NCBI RefSeq assembly: GCF_006517235.1
Contig: NZ_CP041188.1
Coordinates: 1,922,001-1,986,000, forward strand
Source of the DNA: Pseudarthrobacter sp. NIBRBAC000502772
Lineage (GTDB): Bacteria; Actinomycetota; Actinomycetes; Actinomycetales; Micrococcaceae
Direction: 5' to 3'
Length of the DNA: 64,000 nt
In this document: positions 54,995 to 63,344 of the stretch, piece by piece
Position numbering within the stretch: the stretch's first letter is position 1
Layout of the letters: each line of letters starts with the position of its first letter
Program-made: the position numbers and the translations under genes
Notes under the pieces: generated by a model
What the model was told of the DNA's origin: nothing
Seen by the model: only the letters and a program-made list of their open reading frames with translations
The model's database searches: none

Positions 54995-56276
54995 GACGCG
55001 CACCACGGCACAGGCCCTGCCCGGCTACGGGGCCCACGATTCCGCCCGCTGGGTGGAGGAACCGCCCAAAAACAACTACCGCTCCGATTTTGAGCGGGAC
55101 CGCGCCCGGGTGCTTCACTCTTCCGCCCTGCGCCGCCTCGGCGCGAAAACGCAGGTAGTTGCCCCGGACACCGACGACTTCGTCCGCACCCGGCTGACCC
55201 ACAGCCTCGAGGTTGCCCAGGTGGGACGGGAGCTGGGCCGCGCCCTGGGCTGCGACCCGGACGTGGTGGACACCGCCTGCCTGAGCCATGACCTGGGGCA
55301 CCCGCCGTTCGGGCACAACGGCGAGTCCGCCCTGAACGAGGTGGCACATGCCATCGGCGGCTTCGAAGGCAACGCCCAGACCCTCCGGCTGCTTACCCGG
55401 CTGGAGCCCAAGGTCCTGGCCACCGACGGGCGCCCGGCCGGCCTGAACCTCACGAGGGCCAGCCTGGATGCGGCGGCGAAATACCCCTGGTCCGCGCTGA
55501 ACGCGCCGGTCATCCATGGCCAGCGCACCAGCAAGTTCGGCGCCTACGAGGATGATCTTCCCATCTTCAACTGGATCCGGGAGGGTGCGCCGGAACGCCG
55601 CTCGTGCCTGGAGGCGCAGGTTATGGACCTGGCCGACGACATTTCCTATTCCGTGCACGACGTCGAGGACGCGATCGTGGCCGGGCACTTCCAGCTGCGC
55701 TGGATGGACAACCCGGACCACCGGGCCCGTGTGGTGGGCTACGCCAAGCAGTGGTACCTCCCACACAACGACCCCGCGGCGATCGATGCCGCCCTGGCCC
55801 GGTTGGAAGCCACCGACGTGTGGGTCCGCGAGGCCGACGGCAGCCGCAAGTCCATGGCCGCCCTGAAGGACATGACCAGCCAGCTGATCGGCCGGTTCTG
55901 CCAGAGCGCCCTGGAGGCCACCCGCGCCGTCTACGGCCCGGAAAACCTCACCCGGTACAGCGCTGAGCTGATGGTCCCGGACGAGACGGTCATGGAGATC
56001 GCGGTCATGAAGGGCCTGGCCACCACGTTTGTGATGACCACCGAACACCGCCAGCCCATCTACGAGCGCCAGCGCGAGGTGCTGCACGCGCTGGTCACCG
56101 CCCTGAGCGCCACGGGGGACCGCCACCTGGAGCCCATGTTCGCGGCTGACTGGCGGGACGCGCCCGACGACGGCGCACGGCTCAGGGTGGTCATCGACCA
56201 GGTGGCGTCGCTGACAGACGGCTCGGCGCTGGCTATGTACGAACGGCTCGTGGGGAGCCTTCCCTCGCTGTGGTGA
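54978..56276 (+). CDS. dgt: Deoxyguanosinetriphosphate triphosphohydrolase-like protein
   Basis: A 432-residue HD-domain dNTP triphosphohydrolase that removes the triphosphate from dNTPs. The HD metal motif is complete: RLTHSLEVAQVG supplies the first His, SHDLGHPPFGHNGE the HD pair, and DLADDISYSVHDVEDA the last Asp. NNYRSDFERDRARVLHSSALRRL is the family opening. The start may be ATG 54978 (17-nt overlap with dusB) or GTG 54987. The genomic position before dnaG fits a role in nucleotide pool control. Confidence 0.93.
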   Translation: MFPVAETRTTAQALPGYGAHDSARWVEEPPKNNYRSDFERDRARVLHSSALRRLGAKTQVVAPDTDDFVRTRLTHSLEVAQVGRELGRALGCDPDVVDTACLSHDLGHPPFGHNGESALNEVAHAIGGFEGNAQTLRLLTRLEPKVLATDGRPAGLNLTRASLDAAAKYPWSALNAPVIHGQRTSKFGAYEDDLPIFNWIREGAPERRSCLEAQVMDLADDISYSVHDVEDAIVAGHFQLRWMDNPDHRARVVGYAKQWYLPHNDPAAIDAALARLEATDVWVREADGSRKSMAALKDMTSQLIGRFCQSALEATRAVYGPENLTRYSAELMVPDETVMEIAVMKGLATTFVMTTEHRQPIYERQREVLHALVTALSATGDRHLEPMFAADWRDAPDDGARLRVVIDQVASLTDGSALAMYERLVGSLPSLW

Positions 56277-56316
56277 CAGATGCCATAGCGACGCGTCCGC
56301 TGTCGGACCCCGGGAC

Positions 56317-56322
56317 TAGGAT
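56317..56322 (+). promoter_or_regulatory. -10 hexamer of leaderless dnaG
   Basis: TAGGAT ends 6 nt before GTG 56329, and no ribosome site is visible. Confidence 0.55.
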
Positions 56323-56328
56323 GGCTCT

Positions 56329-58269
56329 GTGGCTGGCCTGATCAAACGTGAAGACATAGACGAAGTACGCCAGCGCACGGACATCAAGGAAGTGGTTGAC
56401 GGCTACGTCACGCTCAAGGGTGCCGGGCTGGGAACCTACAAGGGCCTGTGCCCCTTCCACGACGAACGGTCGCCGTCGTTCACCGTGCGCCCCCAGGTGG
56501 GCAGGTACCACTGCTTCGGGTGCGGCGAAGACGGGGACGTCATCGCCTTTGTGCAGAAACAGGACCACACCTCATTCCACGAGGCCGTGGAAAAGCTGGC
56601 TGCCCGCATCGGGTACGAACTGCGCTACGAAGACGGCGGCACCGGCCCCAACCGTGAGGAAGTGGGCAAGCGCCAGCGCCTCCTGGATGCCCACAAAATC
56701 GCCGATGAGTTCTTCCGCGCCCAGCTGCTGACGCCCGGGGCCGCCGAAGGCCGGAACTTCCTGTTCGGCCGCGGCTTCGACCGCGCCGCCTCGGAGCAGT
56801 TCGGCGTGGGCTACGCGCCGCAGGGCTGGGACGCGCTGCTGAAGCACCTCCGCGGCCGTGGCTTCACGGACCAGGAGCTGAAGCTGACGGGCATGTTCTC
56901 CGAAGGCAACCGGGGCATCTATGACCGGTTCCGTGGCAGGCTCATCTGGCCTATCCGCGACATCGCCGGCGACACCATCGGCTTCGGCGCCCGCAAACTC
57001 TACGAGGACGACCAAGGCCCCAAATACCTTAACACTCCCGAAACCACGCTCTACAAGAAGTCCCAGGTGCTCTACGGGATCGACCTCGCCAAGCGCAGCA
57101 TCGCCAAAGACCGCCAGCTCGTGGTGGTGGAGGGATACACCGACGTGATGGCCTGCCACCTGGCGGGAATTCCGACGGCGGTGGCCACCTGCGGCACGGC
57201 ATTCGGCACCGAGCACATCAAGATCGCCCGCCGCCTGCTGTCCGACGACGGCAGCGGGGGAGAGGTCATCTTCACCTTCGACGGTGACGCCGCCGGGCAG
57301 AAGGCGGCACTGCGCGCCTTCGAGGAAGACCAGCGCTTTACCGCCCAGACCTATGTGGCGGTGGAGCCCACCGGCGCCGACCCCTGCGACCTGCGCCAAA
57401 GCAGGGGCGACGCCGCCGTGCGGGACCTGATCGCCACGCGCCGGCCGCTGTTCGAGTTTGCCATCAAAGCCACGCTCAGGCGCCACAACCTGGACACCGT
57501 CGAGGGCCGGGTGGCCGCGCTGCGGGAATCCGCTCCGGTGGTGGCCCAGATCCGCGACGCAGCCATCAGGCCCGAGTATGCCCGGGAACTGGCCGGCTGG
57601 CTCGGCATCTCGGTTGAAGACGTCAGTCGGGCTGTGGGCGTCGCCATGAAGCGTGCCGCCCCGGGCGGGCCGGCTGCACCGGGGACGTCCGCCGGTGCCC
57701 CGGGTCAGATGGCGTCCGCTCCGGCGGGTTCCGCCCAGGCGGGCGGACCCGGCGTGGCTGCCGGGCCGACGTCGGGCGCTGTCCCTTCCTACCAGCGGCC
57801 CGACCCCCGGGACCCCGTGGCCTCCATGGAGCGGCAGGCGCTGGAAGTGGCGCTGCAGGAGTCCGCCCTCCTGGGCGGCGGCATCTGGGAGCGCTTCGCG
57901 GCCGCACGGTTCGTGACGCCGGCGTTCCAGGCTGTCCATGACGCCATGCGCGCCTCCGGTCCCGGATTGATCGGGGAGCCCCTGCGCTGGGTGGAGCAGG
58001 TGATGCACGAAGTCCCGGAACCCCTCCGGCCGCTGGTGTCCGAGCTTGCAGTGGTGCCGCTTCCCGCGAGCACTGCTGAAGCCGTCCAGAAGTACTGCAA
58101 GGACATTCTGTCCCGGCTGTTCGAGCTCCAGATCACGCGGGTCAAGGCGGACAAGATGGGCCAGCTGCAAAGGCTGGATCCGGCGGCGGACCCGGAGGAT
58201 TTCCAGCGGCTCAACAGGGAACTGATGATGCTGGAAATGGAACGACGGGCACTGCGATCGGACGCCTGA
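56329..58269 (+). CDS. dnaG: DNA primase
   Basis: A 646-residue primase that makes RNA primers for replication. The start is GTG 56329. Domains in order: CHC2 zinc finger (GLCPFHDERSPSF...YHCFGCGEDGD, residues about 40-67), the catalytic core with TOPRIM (VVVEGYTDVMACHLAG near 265 and FTFDGDAAGQKAA near 315), then an Ala/Gly/Pro-rich linker (about 445-490) and a helical C-terminal helicase-binding domain. Length is normal for actinobacteria. It has its own promoter-like element. Confidence 0.97.
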   Translation: MAGLIKREDIDEVRQRTDIKEVVDGYVTLKGAGLGTYKGLCPFHDERSPSFTVRPQVGRYHCFGCGEDGDVIAFVQKQDHTSFHEAVEKLAARIGYELRYEDGGTGPNREEVGKRQRLLDAHKIADEFFRAQLLTPGAAEGRNFLFGRGFDRAASEQFGVGYAPQGWDALLKHLRGRGFTDQELKLTGMFSEGNRGIYDRFRGRLIWPIRDIAGDTIGFGARKLYEDDQGPKYLNTPETTLYKKSQVLYGIDLAKRSIAKDRQLVVVEGYTDVMACHLAGIPTAVATCGTAFGTEHIKIARRLLSDDGSGGEVIFTFDGDAAGQKAALRAFEEDQRFTAQTYVAVEPTGADPCDLRQSRGDAAVRDLIATRRPLFEFAIKATLRRHNLDTVEGRVAALRESAPVVAQIRDAAIRPEYARELAGWLGISVEDVSRAVGVAMKRAAPGGPAAPGTSAGAPGQMASAPAGSAQAGGPGVAAGPTSGAVPSYQRPDPRDPVASMERQALEVALQESALLGGGIWERFAAARFVTPAFQAVHDAMRASGPGLIGEPLRWVEQVMHEVPEPLRPLVSELAVVPLPASTAEAVQKYCKDILSRLFELQITRVKADKMGQLQRLDPAADPEDFQRLNRELMMLEMERRALRSDA

Positions 58270-58336
58270 AACGCGCCGATTTCACTCCTGATTTCGCTTC
58301 CAGCCGGTGTCTTTGCTAGGCTGGTACCCGCTTCAT

Positions 58337-58409
58337 TCCTCCTTAGCTCAATTGGCAGAGCATTCGACTGTTAATCGAAGGGTTGCTGGTTCAAGTCCAG
58401 CAGGAGGAG
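58337..58409 (+). tRNA. tRNA-Asn (GTT), copy 1
   Basis: A 73-nt cloverleaf. Acceptor stem TCCTCCT/AGGAGGA with discriminator G, D-arm TAGCTCAATTGGCAGAGCA, anticodon loop CTGTTAA between TTCGA/TCGAA with anticodon GTT at 58370-58372, and T-arm GCTGG-TTCAAGT-CCAGC. CCA is not encoded. A Rho-independent terminator follows 7 nt later. Confidence 0.97.
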
Positions 58410-58415
58410 CGCACA

Positions 58416-58451
58416 ATCCCCGTTCCGGGTCCCCGGAACGGGGATTTTTTT
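58416..58451 (+). terminator. Rho-independent terminator of tRNA-Asn copy 1
   Basis: ATCCCCGTTCCGG pairs with CCGGAACGGGGAT around a 4-nt loop, followed by a run of seven T. Confidence 0.9.
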
Positions 58452-58534
58452 ATACCTGGGGAGGGTATTTCGTGGTGCGCCGCCGCCGATTTCACATTCC
58501 CGGGAAACCTTTGCTAATGTCATACTTGCTTCAT

Positions 58535-58607
58535 TCCTCCTTAGCTCAATTGGCAGAGCATTCGACTGTTAATCGAAGGGTTGCTGGTTCAAGTCCAGCA
58601 GGAGGAG
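58535..58607 (+). tRNA. tRNA-Asn (GTT), copy 2
   Basis: Identical in all 73 nt to the copy at 58337, including anticodon GTT at 58568-58570. Both copies share upstream blocks GCCGATTTCAC and TTTGCTA plus GCTTCAT directly before the gene, so the duplication seems to include a promoter. Confidence 0.97.
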
Positions 58608-58618
58608 CAAACAAACAA

Positions 58619-58653
58619 AAATCCCCGTCCTCTTCTGTGAGGGCGGGGATTTC
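58619..58653. terminator. Terminator of tRNA-Asn copy 2
   Basis: AATCCCCG/CGGGGATT and CCTC/GAGG form a hairpin with a 6-nt loop, followed by a short T-rich tail. It also lies just behind the stop codon of the convergent hypothetical gene. Confidence 0.7.
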
Positions 58654-58659
58654 TTGCAT

Positions 58660-59067
58660 TCACACAAAGTCCATTTCCACCTGCAGGAACCGCTCAGCCT
58701 CGGCAATGGCCGCACGGAAGGCGTCCTGCTCGGTGGGGTACTTGCGGGGCTCGCGCGGATGCCATTCATGGGGTGCTGAGTACACGCGGACGAAGCCGGA
58801 GGCCGGTGGTGCGTAGAAGATCCCGAAGCGCTGCACAGGCCACTCAGGCGAGGTCTCCGGGGCCACCAGGAGGGCGGCGTTGAAGGCGGCGTTGAACCAC
58901 TGCGCGATGGGCCGCCGCCGGTCGTCCGTGAAGAGTCCGGCGGCATAGAGGGCTGCGGACTGCTGGCCGGTTTGGGCGCACAGCCGGTCCCACCACATGG
59001 GCAAGATGCCTGAGTCGCAACGTTGCCATGTGGCCGAGGGCGGCGAGTGGAACTGCCAGCTGGGCAC
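58660..59067 (-). CDS. Conserved-looking hypothetical protein
   Basis: A 135-residue soluble protein rich in Trp, Phe and Pro with no recognised motif. It starts with GTG 59067, 6 nt after TAAAAT, so it should be leaderless. Composition and codon use resemble the neighbours, and the frame is not a shadow of another gene. It converges on tRNA-Asn copy 2 and ends at its terminator. No function is proposed. Confidence 0.75.
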   Translation of the reverse strand: MPSWQFHSPPSATWQRCDSGILPMWWDRLCAQTGQQSAALYAAGLFTDDRRRPIAQWFNAAFNAALLVAPETSPEWPVQRFGIFYAPPASGFVRVYSAPHEWHPREPRKYPTEQDAFRAAIAEAERFLQVEMDFV

Positions 59068-59073
59068 GGATTT

Positions 59074-59079
59074 ATTTTA
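59074..59079 (-). promoter_or_regulatory. -10 hexamer of leaderless hypothetical gene
   Basis: TAAAAT on the minus strand, 6 nt before GTG 59067, inside an unusually A/T-rich 13-nt patch. Confidence 0.6.
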
Positions 59080-59154
59080 TCGTGGGAAAGCTCCCGGGCG
59101 GCAGGGGTGGGCCCCTCCCCGGTGGACCGGGATTTGGCGCCACGTTCCCAGCAG

Positions 59155-59346
59155 CTAGGGACGGTTCCAGGGGCCCGGGTTGACCCGGTACAGCAGGGCA
59201 GCGCCTGCCAGCGCGCCGAGGATGATGCCGATGGCGCCACTGCCGAACACGCGCCCAAGGAAGTAACCGGCGACGGCGCCCAGCACCGCCCCGAGGAACA
59301 GTCCCCGGGGGTTGCGGTGCGGCTTGCGTTTTATGGGTTTCGTCAT
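59155..59346 (-). CDS. Small glycine-zipper-like membrane protein
   Basis: A 63-residue protein from ATG 59346. A basic N-terminus (TKPIKRKPHRNPRG) is followed by a hydrophobic region with two Gly-rich helices (LFLGAVLGAVAGYFLG and GAIGIILGALAGAALL) separated by RVFGSG. Such Gly-x-x-x-Gly spacing suits helix packing in the membrane. No function can be assigned. It lies 13 nt downstream of the MFS gene on the same strand and is probably cotranscribed with it. Confidence 0.7.
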   Translation of the reverse strand: MTKPIKRKPHRNPRGLFLGAVLGAVAGYFLGRVFGSGAIGIILGALAGAALLYRVNPGPWNRP

Positions 59347-59359
59347 TGGGTCGACGGGT

Positions 59360-60583
59360 TCAGTGGATCGAGGGCACGGTGCGGGGTCTGACGACCAGCC
59401 AGAGGCCCGCAATCGCCACCAGTATGCACGCGGCCTGCACGGCTCCCATGGGGGTGGAGCTGGTGATGCCCAACCACCCCGCCACCGGTGAAACCAGGCC
59501 GGCCATCAGGAAGGTCGCGGCGCCCAGGAGGGACGCGGCCGTCCCGGCCTGCGCGCCGTGGCTGCTCAGGGCCAGCACCTGCACGCAGGGGAATGTAAAG
59601 CCTGCACCCATGATGTAGAACCAGAGCGGAACCATCACGCCCCAGAGCCCCAGGCCGGCCTGGTCAAAGACCACGATCAGCAGGGCCATAAGGAACATCC
59701 AGGCCGTGGAACAGGCAAGGATCCATTGCGGCGGGACAGTACGGATGAGCCTGGAGCTGGTCTGGACGCCGGCCACAATGCCCAGGGAATTGATGCCGAA
59801 CAGCAGGCCGTACTCCTGCGGCGAGAACCCGAAAATGTCCTGGAACAGGAACGGCGACGCGGACAGGTAGGTGAAGAGGCCAGCGAAGTTCATGCCGCCC
59901 ACCACCAGCAGGCCCACGAAGATCCGGTCCGTAAAAAGAACCTTGTAGCGCTGGCCGGCGGTCATTCCGGTCAGGCCGCGCTTCTCCGGTGGCAGTGTTT
60001 CGCGGACCAAAACGAGCGCGGCGATGATCACCAGGGTGCCGTAGCCGGCCAGGAACACGAAGATTCCCGGCCAGGGCATCACCAGGAGCAGCTGCGATCC
60101 GATCACCGGGGCCAGGATCGGTGCCAGCCCGTTCACCAGGGCCATGCGCGAGAACATCCGGACCATGGCATAGCCGGAGAACAGGTCCCGCACCATTGCC
60201 ATCGCCACCACGCCGCCGCCCGCAGCACCCACGCCCATGAGAACGCGGAAGAGGCCAAGCGTGGAGATATCAGTGGACAGGGCTGCTCCCACGGAGGAAG
60301 CGATGTGCAGGGCGGTGGCCAGGATCAGCGGGAGCCGCCGGCCGAACTTGTCGCTGAAGGGGCCCACCACCAGCTGGCCGAGGGCAAAGCCGACGGTGGT
60401 GCCGGCCAGGGTCAGCTGGACCTGGGCCTCGGTGACCCCAAGGCTCGCTTCCAGTGCCGGGAACGCAGGCAGGTACAGGTCGATCGTGAACGGACCCAAC
60501 GCCGTGAGGGCGCCGAGGAGGAGGATGTACAACAGTTTCCGGCGGCGGGTCAGCGAATCGCCCGGATTCGAGGGAGTGGTCAC
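59360..60583 (-). CDS. Multidrug MFS transporter, Bcr/CflA type
   Basis: A 407-residue exporter with twelve hydrophobic segments. GTG 60583 is the start (TAGGAT lies 8 nt upstream, no ribosome site); a longer frame to 60646 runs into the promoter. The first helix LYILLLGALTALGPFTIDLYLPAFP is the Bcr/CflA signature, and the loop 2-3 motif is GPFSDKFGRRLPL. Members expel bicyclomycin, chloramphenicol or other drugs with protons; the substrate here is not known. Confidence 0.92.
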   Translation of the reverse strand: MTTPSNPGDSLTRRRKLLYILLLGALTALGPFTIDLYLPAFPALEASLGVTEAQVQLTLAGTTVGFALGQLVVGPFSDKFGRRLPLILATALHIASSVGAALSTDISTLGLFRVLMGVGAAGGGVVAMAMVRDLFSGYAMVRMFSRMALVNGLAPILAPVIGSQLLLVMPWPGIFVFLAGYGTLVIIAALVLVRETLPPEKRGLTGMTAGQRYKVLFTDRIFVGLLVVGGMNFAGLFTYLSASPFLFQDIFGFSPQEYGLLFGINSLGIVAGVQTSSRLIRTVPPQWILACSTAWMFLMALLIVVFDQAGLGLWGVMVPLWFYIMGAGFTFPCVQVLALSSHGAQAGTAASLLGAATFLMAGLVSPVAGWLGITSSTPMGAVQAACILVAIAGLWLVVRPRTVPSIH

Positions 60584-60591
60584 GGAGATCA

Positions 60592-60597
60592 ATCCTA
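60592..60597 (-). promoter_or_regulatory. -10 hexamer of the MFS gene
   Basis: TAGGAT on the minus strand, 8 nt before GTG 60583. Confidence 0.45.
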
Positions 60598-60695
60598 GGC
60601 CCGGAAGTTCCAGCTTTCCGGGGTTGCAGGCGCGCCGTGCGGCCAACCCGGAAGTTTGCCCTGAACCTGAATGATAGTTTTGGGGGCGGGACCGT

Positions 60696-60726
60696 GCTGC
60701 CGCGGGCTCTCACAGCCCACGGCAGC
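60696..60726. promoter_or_regulatory. Hairpin in the 5' leader of the holin-like gene
   Basis: GCTGCCG/CGGCAGC outer stem and GGGCT/AGCCC inner stem with one mismatch and a CTCAC loop. A possible -10 (TAGTTT, 60675-60680) would place it near the 5' end of a leader of about 85 nt. Confidence 0.4.
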
Positions 60727-60772
60727 CGAACCGACCAGGCAGCAGACCACGCAACAAGTTAGGCGGGAACCG

Positions 60773-61627
60773 ATGAGCGGACGTCACACCGGGCGCACCA
60801 GCCAGGGATTGCGGATCACCGCGCTGCCCAGGACGCTGAAACTTCTTTTCCGTCTGGCCCCTCGCCAACTCAACGATGAAATCGCCTTCGCCAAGATCGA
60901 GCTCAAGCGCAAGGGCATCCAGGTAGGCGTCGCCGCCGCCTTCTTCGCCGTTGCGCTTGTTTTTGTGGCGTTCCTGGTGGTTGGCCTGATCGTGGCCGCC
61001 ATTATGGGCCTGGCCACCATCATGCCGGCGTGGCTCGCCGCGCTGCTCGTCTGCGCCCTGTTCCTTGTCATTGCCCTCATTGGCGGCCTGATCGGCGTCC
61101 GCAAATTCAAGCAGGCCATGCCCCTGGTCCCGGCCGAGACCATCCGCGGCATCAAACACGATCTCGGCATCGTCAAGGAAGGCTCGGACTTCAACGCCGC
61201 GCTGCTCGATCCGGCCAGCCCGGAAGCCAAGGCCGCCAAGGCTGCCAAGGACGAGGCTGCCGCGAAGGCCAAGGCCGAGAAGGAAGCCAAGGCCGAGGCG
61301 CACAAAAAAGAGTACCCGCAGGCCTCTGAACCCGAGCTTCACCGCCGCCTGGAACAGCGCCGCCGCCACCTGGCCCAGGTCCGCGACGAACTGGATACCG
61401 AGCTCGACATCAAGCCGCAGGCCATGTTCCTGCTGGGCGCTGCCAGGGAAAAACTGGGGGAGGGCAAGGCTGCCGTTGAACATGGCGCTGCCAAGGCCAG
61501 CCAAAAATTCGCTGGCTTCTCCGGATCCCCGGACGGCGCCGGCCTCCGCTGGAAGCCACTTGCCGCGCTTGCAGCCTCCGCAACGATCTTTGTGGTGCTC
61601 CTGCGCAGGCTGCTGCGGAACCCCTAA
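60773..61627 (+). CDS. Holin-superfamily-like membrane protein with Ala/Lys-rich coiled coil
   Basis: A 284-residue protein; ATG 60773 has AGGCGGGA upstream, and the frame further up lacks a good start. Residues about 25-50 (LAPRQLNDEIAFAKIELKRKG) and two hydrophobic helices (about 53-110) match the actinobacterial 'phage holin family' annotation, a chromosomal membrane family. An Ala/Lys/Glu-rich coiled coil (about 148-185), a basic helical part (LHRRLEQRRRHLAQVRDEL) and a short C-terminal hydrophobic helix follow. It probably shapes or binds membranes. Confidence 0.82.
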   Translation: MSGRHTGRTSQGLRITALPRTLKLLFRLAPRQLNDEIAFAKIELKRKGIQVGVAAAFFAVALVFVAFLVVGLIVAAIMGLATIMPAWLAALLVCALFLVIALIGGLIGVRKFKQAMPLVPAETIRGIKHDLGIVKEGSDFNAALLDPASPEAKAAKAAKDEAAAKAKAEKEAKAEAHKKEYPQASEPELHRRLEQRRRHLAQVRDELDTELDIKPQAMFLLGAAREKLGEGKAAVEHGAAKASQKFAGFSGSPDGAGLRWKPLAALAASATIFVVLLRRLLRNP

Positions 61628-61687
61628 CAACACAACACGTCACACTGGGCCCTGAAGTCACACCGGGCTCTAAGGAAGGGGGACGGA

Positions 61688-62311
61688 TTGAGGTTCATCG
61701 GCGCTGGTGCGCGGCCCGGCCGCCCCCAGGTTGACCACGACCGCGTCTTCACCATCCCCAACGCCCTGACAGTGCTGCGCTTTATGGGCGTACCACTTTT
61801 TGTCTGGCTCGTGCTGGCCCAGAAGGAATATGGGACCGCCGTTGTGGTCCTGGTGGTCATGGCGGGAACCGACTGGATTGACGGCTACGTTGCCCGCCGC
61901 TTCGACCAGGCGTCCAAGCTCGGCCGCGTCATGGATCCGCTGGCTGACCGGCTTGCCCTGATCGCGGTGGCGGTCACCCTGGTGATTGCCGGCGTCGTCC
62001 ATTGGCTGTATCTGGCCGCACTCCTGGTGCCTGACGCCGTGCTCCTGGTGCTGACGCTCTCCTACTTCCGGGGCCATCCGGACCTGCCAGTGAGCCGTGT
62101 GGGAAAAGTCCGCACCGGACTCCTGCTCCTGGGCACACCCTTGCTGGTCATGTCGCGATTGGACACCCCGATTGCCGGGCCGCTGTACATTGCAGCCTGG
62201 ATCGTGCTGGGACTTGGGCTCACCGGCCACTGGATCGCCGCGTACAACTATTTCTGGGCCATTCTGCGGAAGGGCCGTCAGCAGTCCCATCACGACGGCG
62301 GCACCGCCTGA
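61688..62311 (+). CDS. CDP-alcohol phosphatidyltransferase family protein
   Basis: A 207-residue membrane enzyme with about six helices. The catalytic motif is present: DWIDGYVARRFDQASKLGRV followed by MDPLADR, i.e. D-G-x-x-A-R-x8-G-x3-D-x3-D. FTIPNALTVLRF opens the family domain. It joins a CDP-activated lipid to an alcohol such as glycerol phosphate or inositol; the exact product (PgsA-like or other) is not decided. Start is TTG 61688 with a GGAAGGGGG tract upstream. The stop overlaps the next start (TGATG). Confidence 0.9.
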   Translation: MRFIGAGARPGRPQVDHDRVFTIPNALTVLRFMGVPLFVWLVLAQKEYGTAVVVLVVMAGTDWIDGYVARRFDQASKLGRVMDPLADRLALIAVAVTLVIAGVVHWLYLAALLVPDAVLLVLTLSYFRGHPDLPVSRVGKVRTGLLLLGTPLLVMSRLDTPIAGPLYIAAWIVLGLGLTGHWIAAYNYFWAILRKGRQQSHHDGGTA

Positions 62312-63219
62312 TGGTATGGGTGGCGGTCCTGCTGGCGGTGCTTGGCGCATTCTGCCTTGCCCTGGGTGCGCAGAAGCAGGGGAGCGCCGTCAAAGCCGAC
62401 ACCGGCGGGCTGGCGCTGAGTTCAAACGGCTTCCTCCGCCTGCTCCGCAATCCGCGCTGGGTGGTGGGACTTCTCCTGCTGTGCCTCGGGATGGGAATGA
62501 ACGCGGTGGCCCTGGTCTCCGCGCCGCTGACGGTGGTGCAGCCGATCGGCGCCATTGCGCTGGTCATTACCACCGTGGTGAACGCCCGCGACCAGGACAT
62601 CACCATCAACCGGGCCACCATGGTGTCCATCGCGGCCTGCGTGACAGGTTCCGCACTCTTTGTCCTGCTCGCCGTCAACGTGACGCAGGAGAACCACCAT
62701 GTGAGCCAGGAGGACGAGCTCACTATCGTGCTGCTGCTGGCACTGGCCGTCGGCTTGTTCGGCACCCTGGCGGTCATGTTCCGGCACCGGATGAGCGCGT
62801 TTGTCTACATCCTCGGCGCCGGCGTCCTGTTCGGCTTTGTCGCGGTGCTGACGCGCATCATCGGCAAGCACCTGCTGGACCCCAACGGGCTGGCGCTGCT
62901 CAATGTCCAGTGGTATTCGGTGGTGGCCATCGCGGCGGCCGGCGGCCTGGGTTCCTGGTTTGTGCAGAGCGCCTACTCGGGCGGCCCGCCGGACCTTGTC
63001 ATCGCCGGGCTGACGGTCATCGACCCGATCGTGGGCATCGCCATCGGCATCGTGATCCTGGGCGAGCTGCGCCCGGACGTCCACGCCGTGATGGCGATTG
63101 CCATGGCTACGGCTGCTTCCCTTGCTATCGTGGGGGTGATCGCCCTTTCCAGGCACCATCCCGAGGTCACCAAGCGCAGGAAAGATGCGCGGAAGGCGGC
63201 GGGCAGGGCGTCCCACTAG
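62311..63219 (+). CDS. DMT-family (EamA/NIPA-like) membrane protein
   Basis: A 302-residue protein with nine or ten hydrophobic segments. The first (MVWVAVLLAVLGAFCLALGAQKQG) and the motif SAPLTVVQPIGAIALVITTVVNAR match actinobacterial DMT-family proteins related to the NIPA Mg transporters. Substrate unknown. Its ATG overlaps the stop of the CDP-alcohol phosphatidyltransferase gene, so it could serve lipid precursor or ion transport linked to it. Confidence 0.85.
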   Translation: MVWVAVLLAVLGAFCLALGAQKQGSAVKADTGGLALSSNGFLRLLRNPRWVVGLLLLCLGMGMNAVALVSAPLTVVQPIGAIALVITTVVNARDQDITINRATMVSIAACVTGSALFVLLAVNVTQENHHVSQEDELTIVLLLALAVGLFGTLAVMFRHRMSAFVYILGAGVLFGFVAVLTRIIGKHLLDPNGLALLNVQWYSVVAIAAAGGLGSWFVQSAYSGGPPDLVIAGLTVIDPIVGIAIGIVILGELRPDVHAVMAIAMATAASLAIVGVIALSRHHPEVTKRRKDARKAAGRASH

Positions 63220-63344
63220 CTTGTTACCCAACTCGCGCACTTTCATGACCAGCCGATTTCAAGAGGCCCCGCGCTACTGTGCCGGCGGCCAACCGGTGCG
63301 GCCAGCGACAGCTGCCCGTGCCGTGACCTTCAGGAGCTCTTCAC

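Noticed and set aside
58337..58607. Attachment-site duplication by an integrated element at tRNA-Asn
   Set aside because: The copies are complete tRNAs only 125 nt apart, with no integrase or element between them.
60773..61627. Prophage because of a holin-like gene
   Set aside because: No other phage gene is near, and this holin-superfamily type is a common chromosomal membrane protein in actinobacteria.
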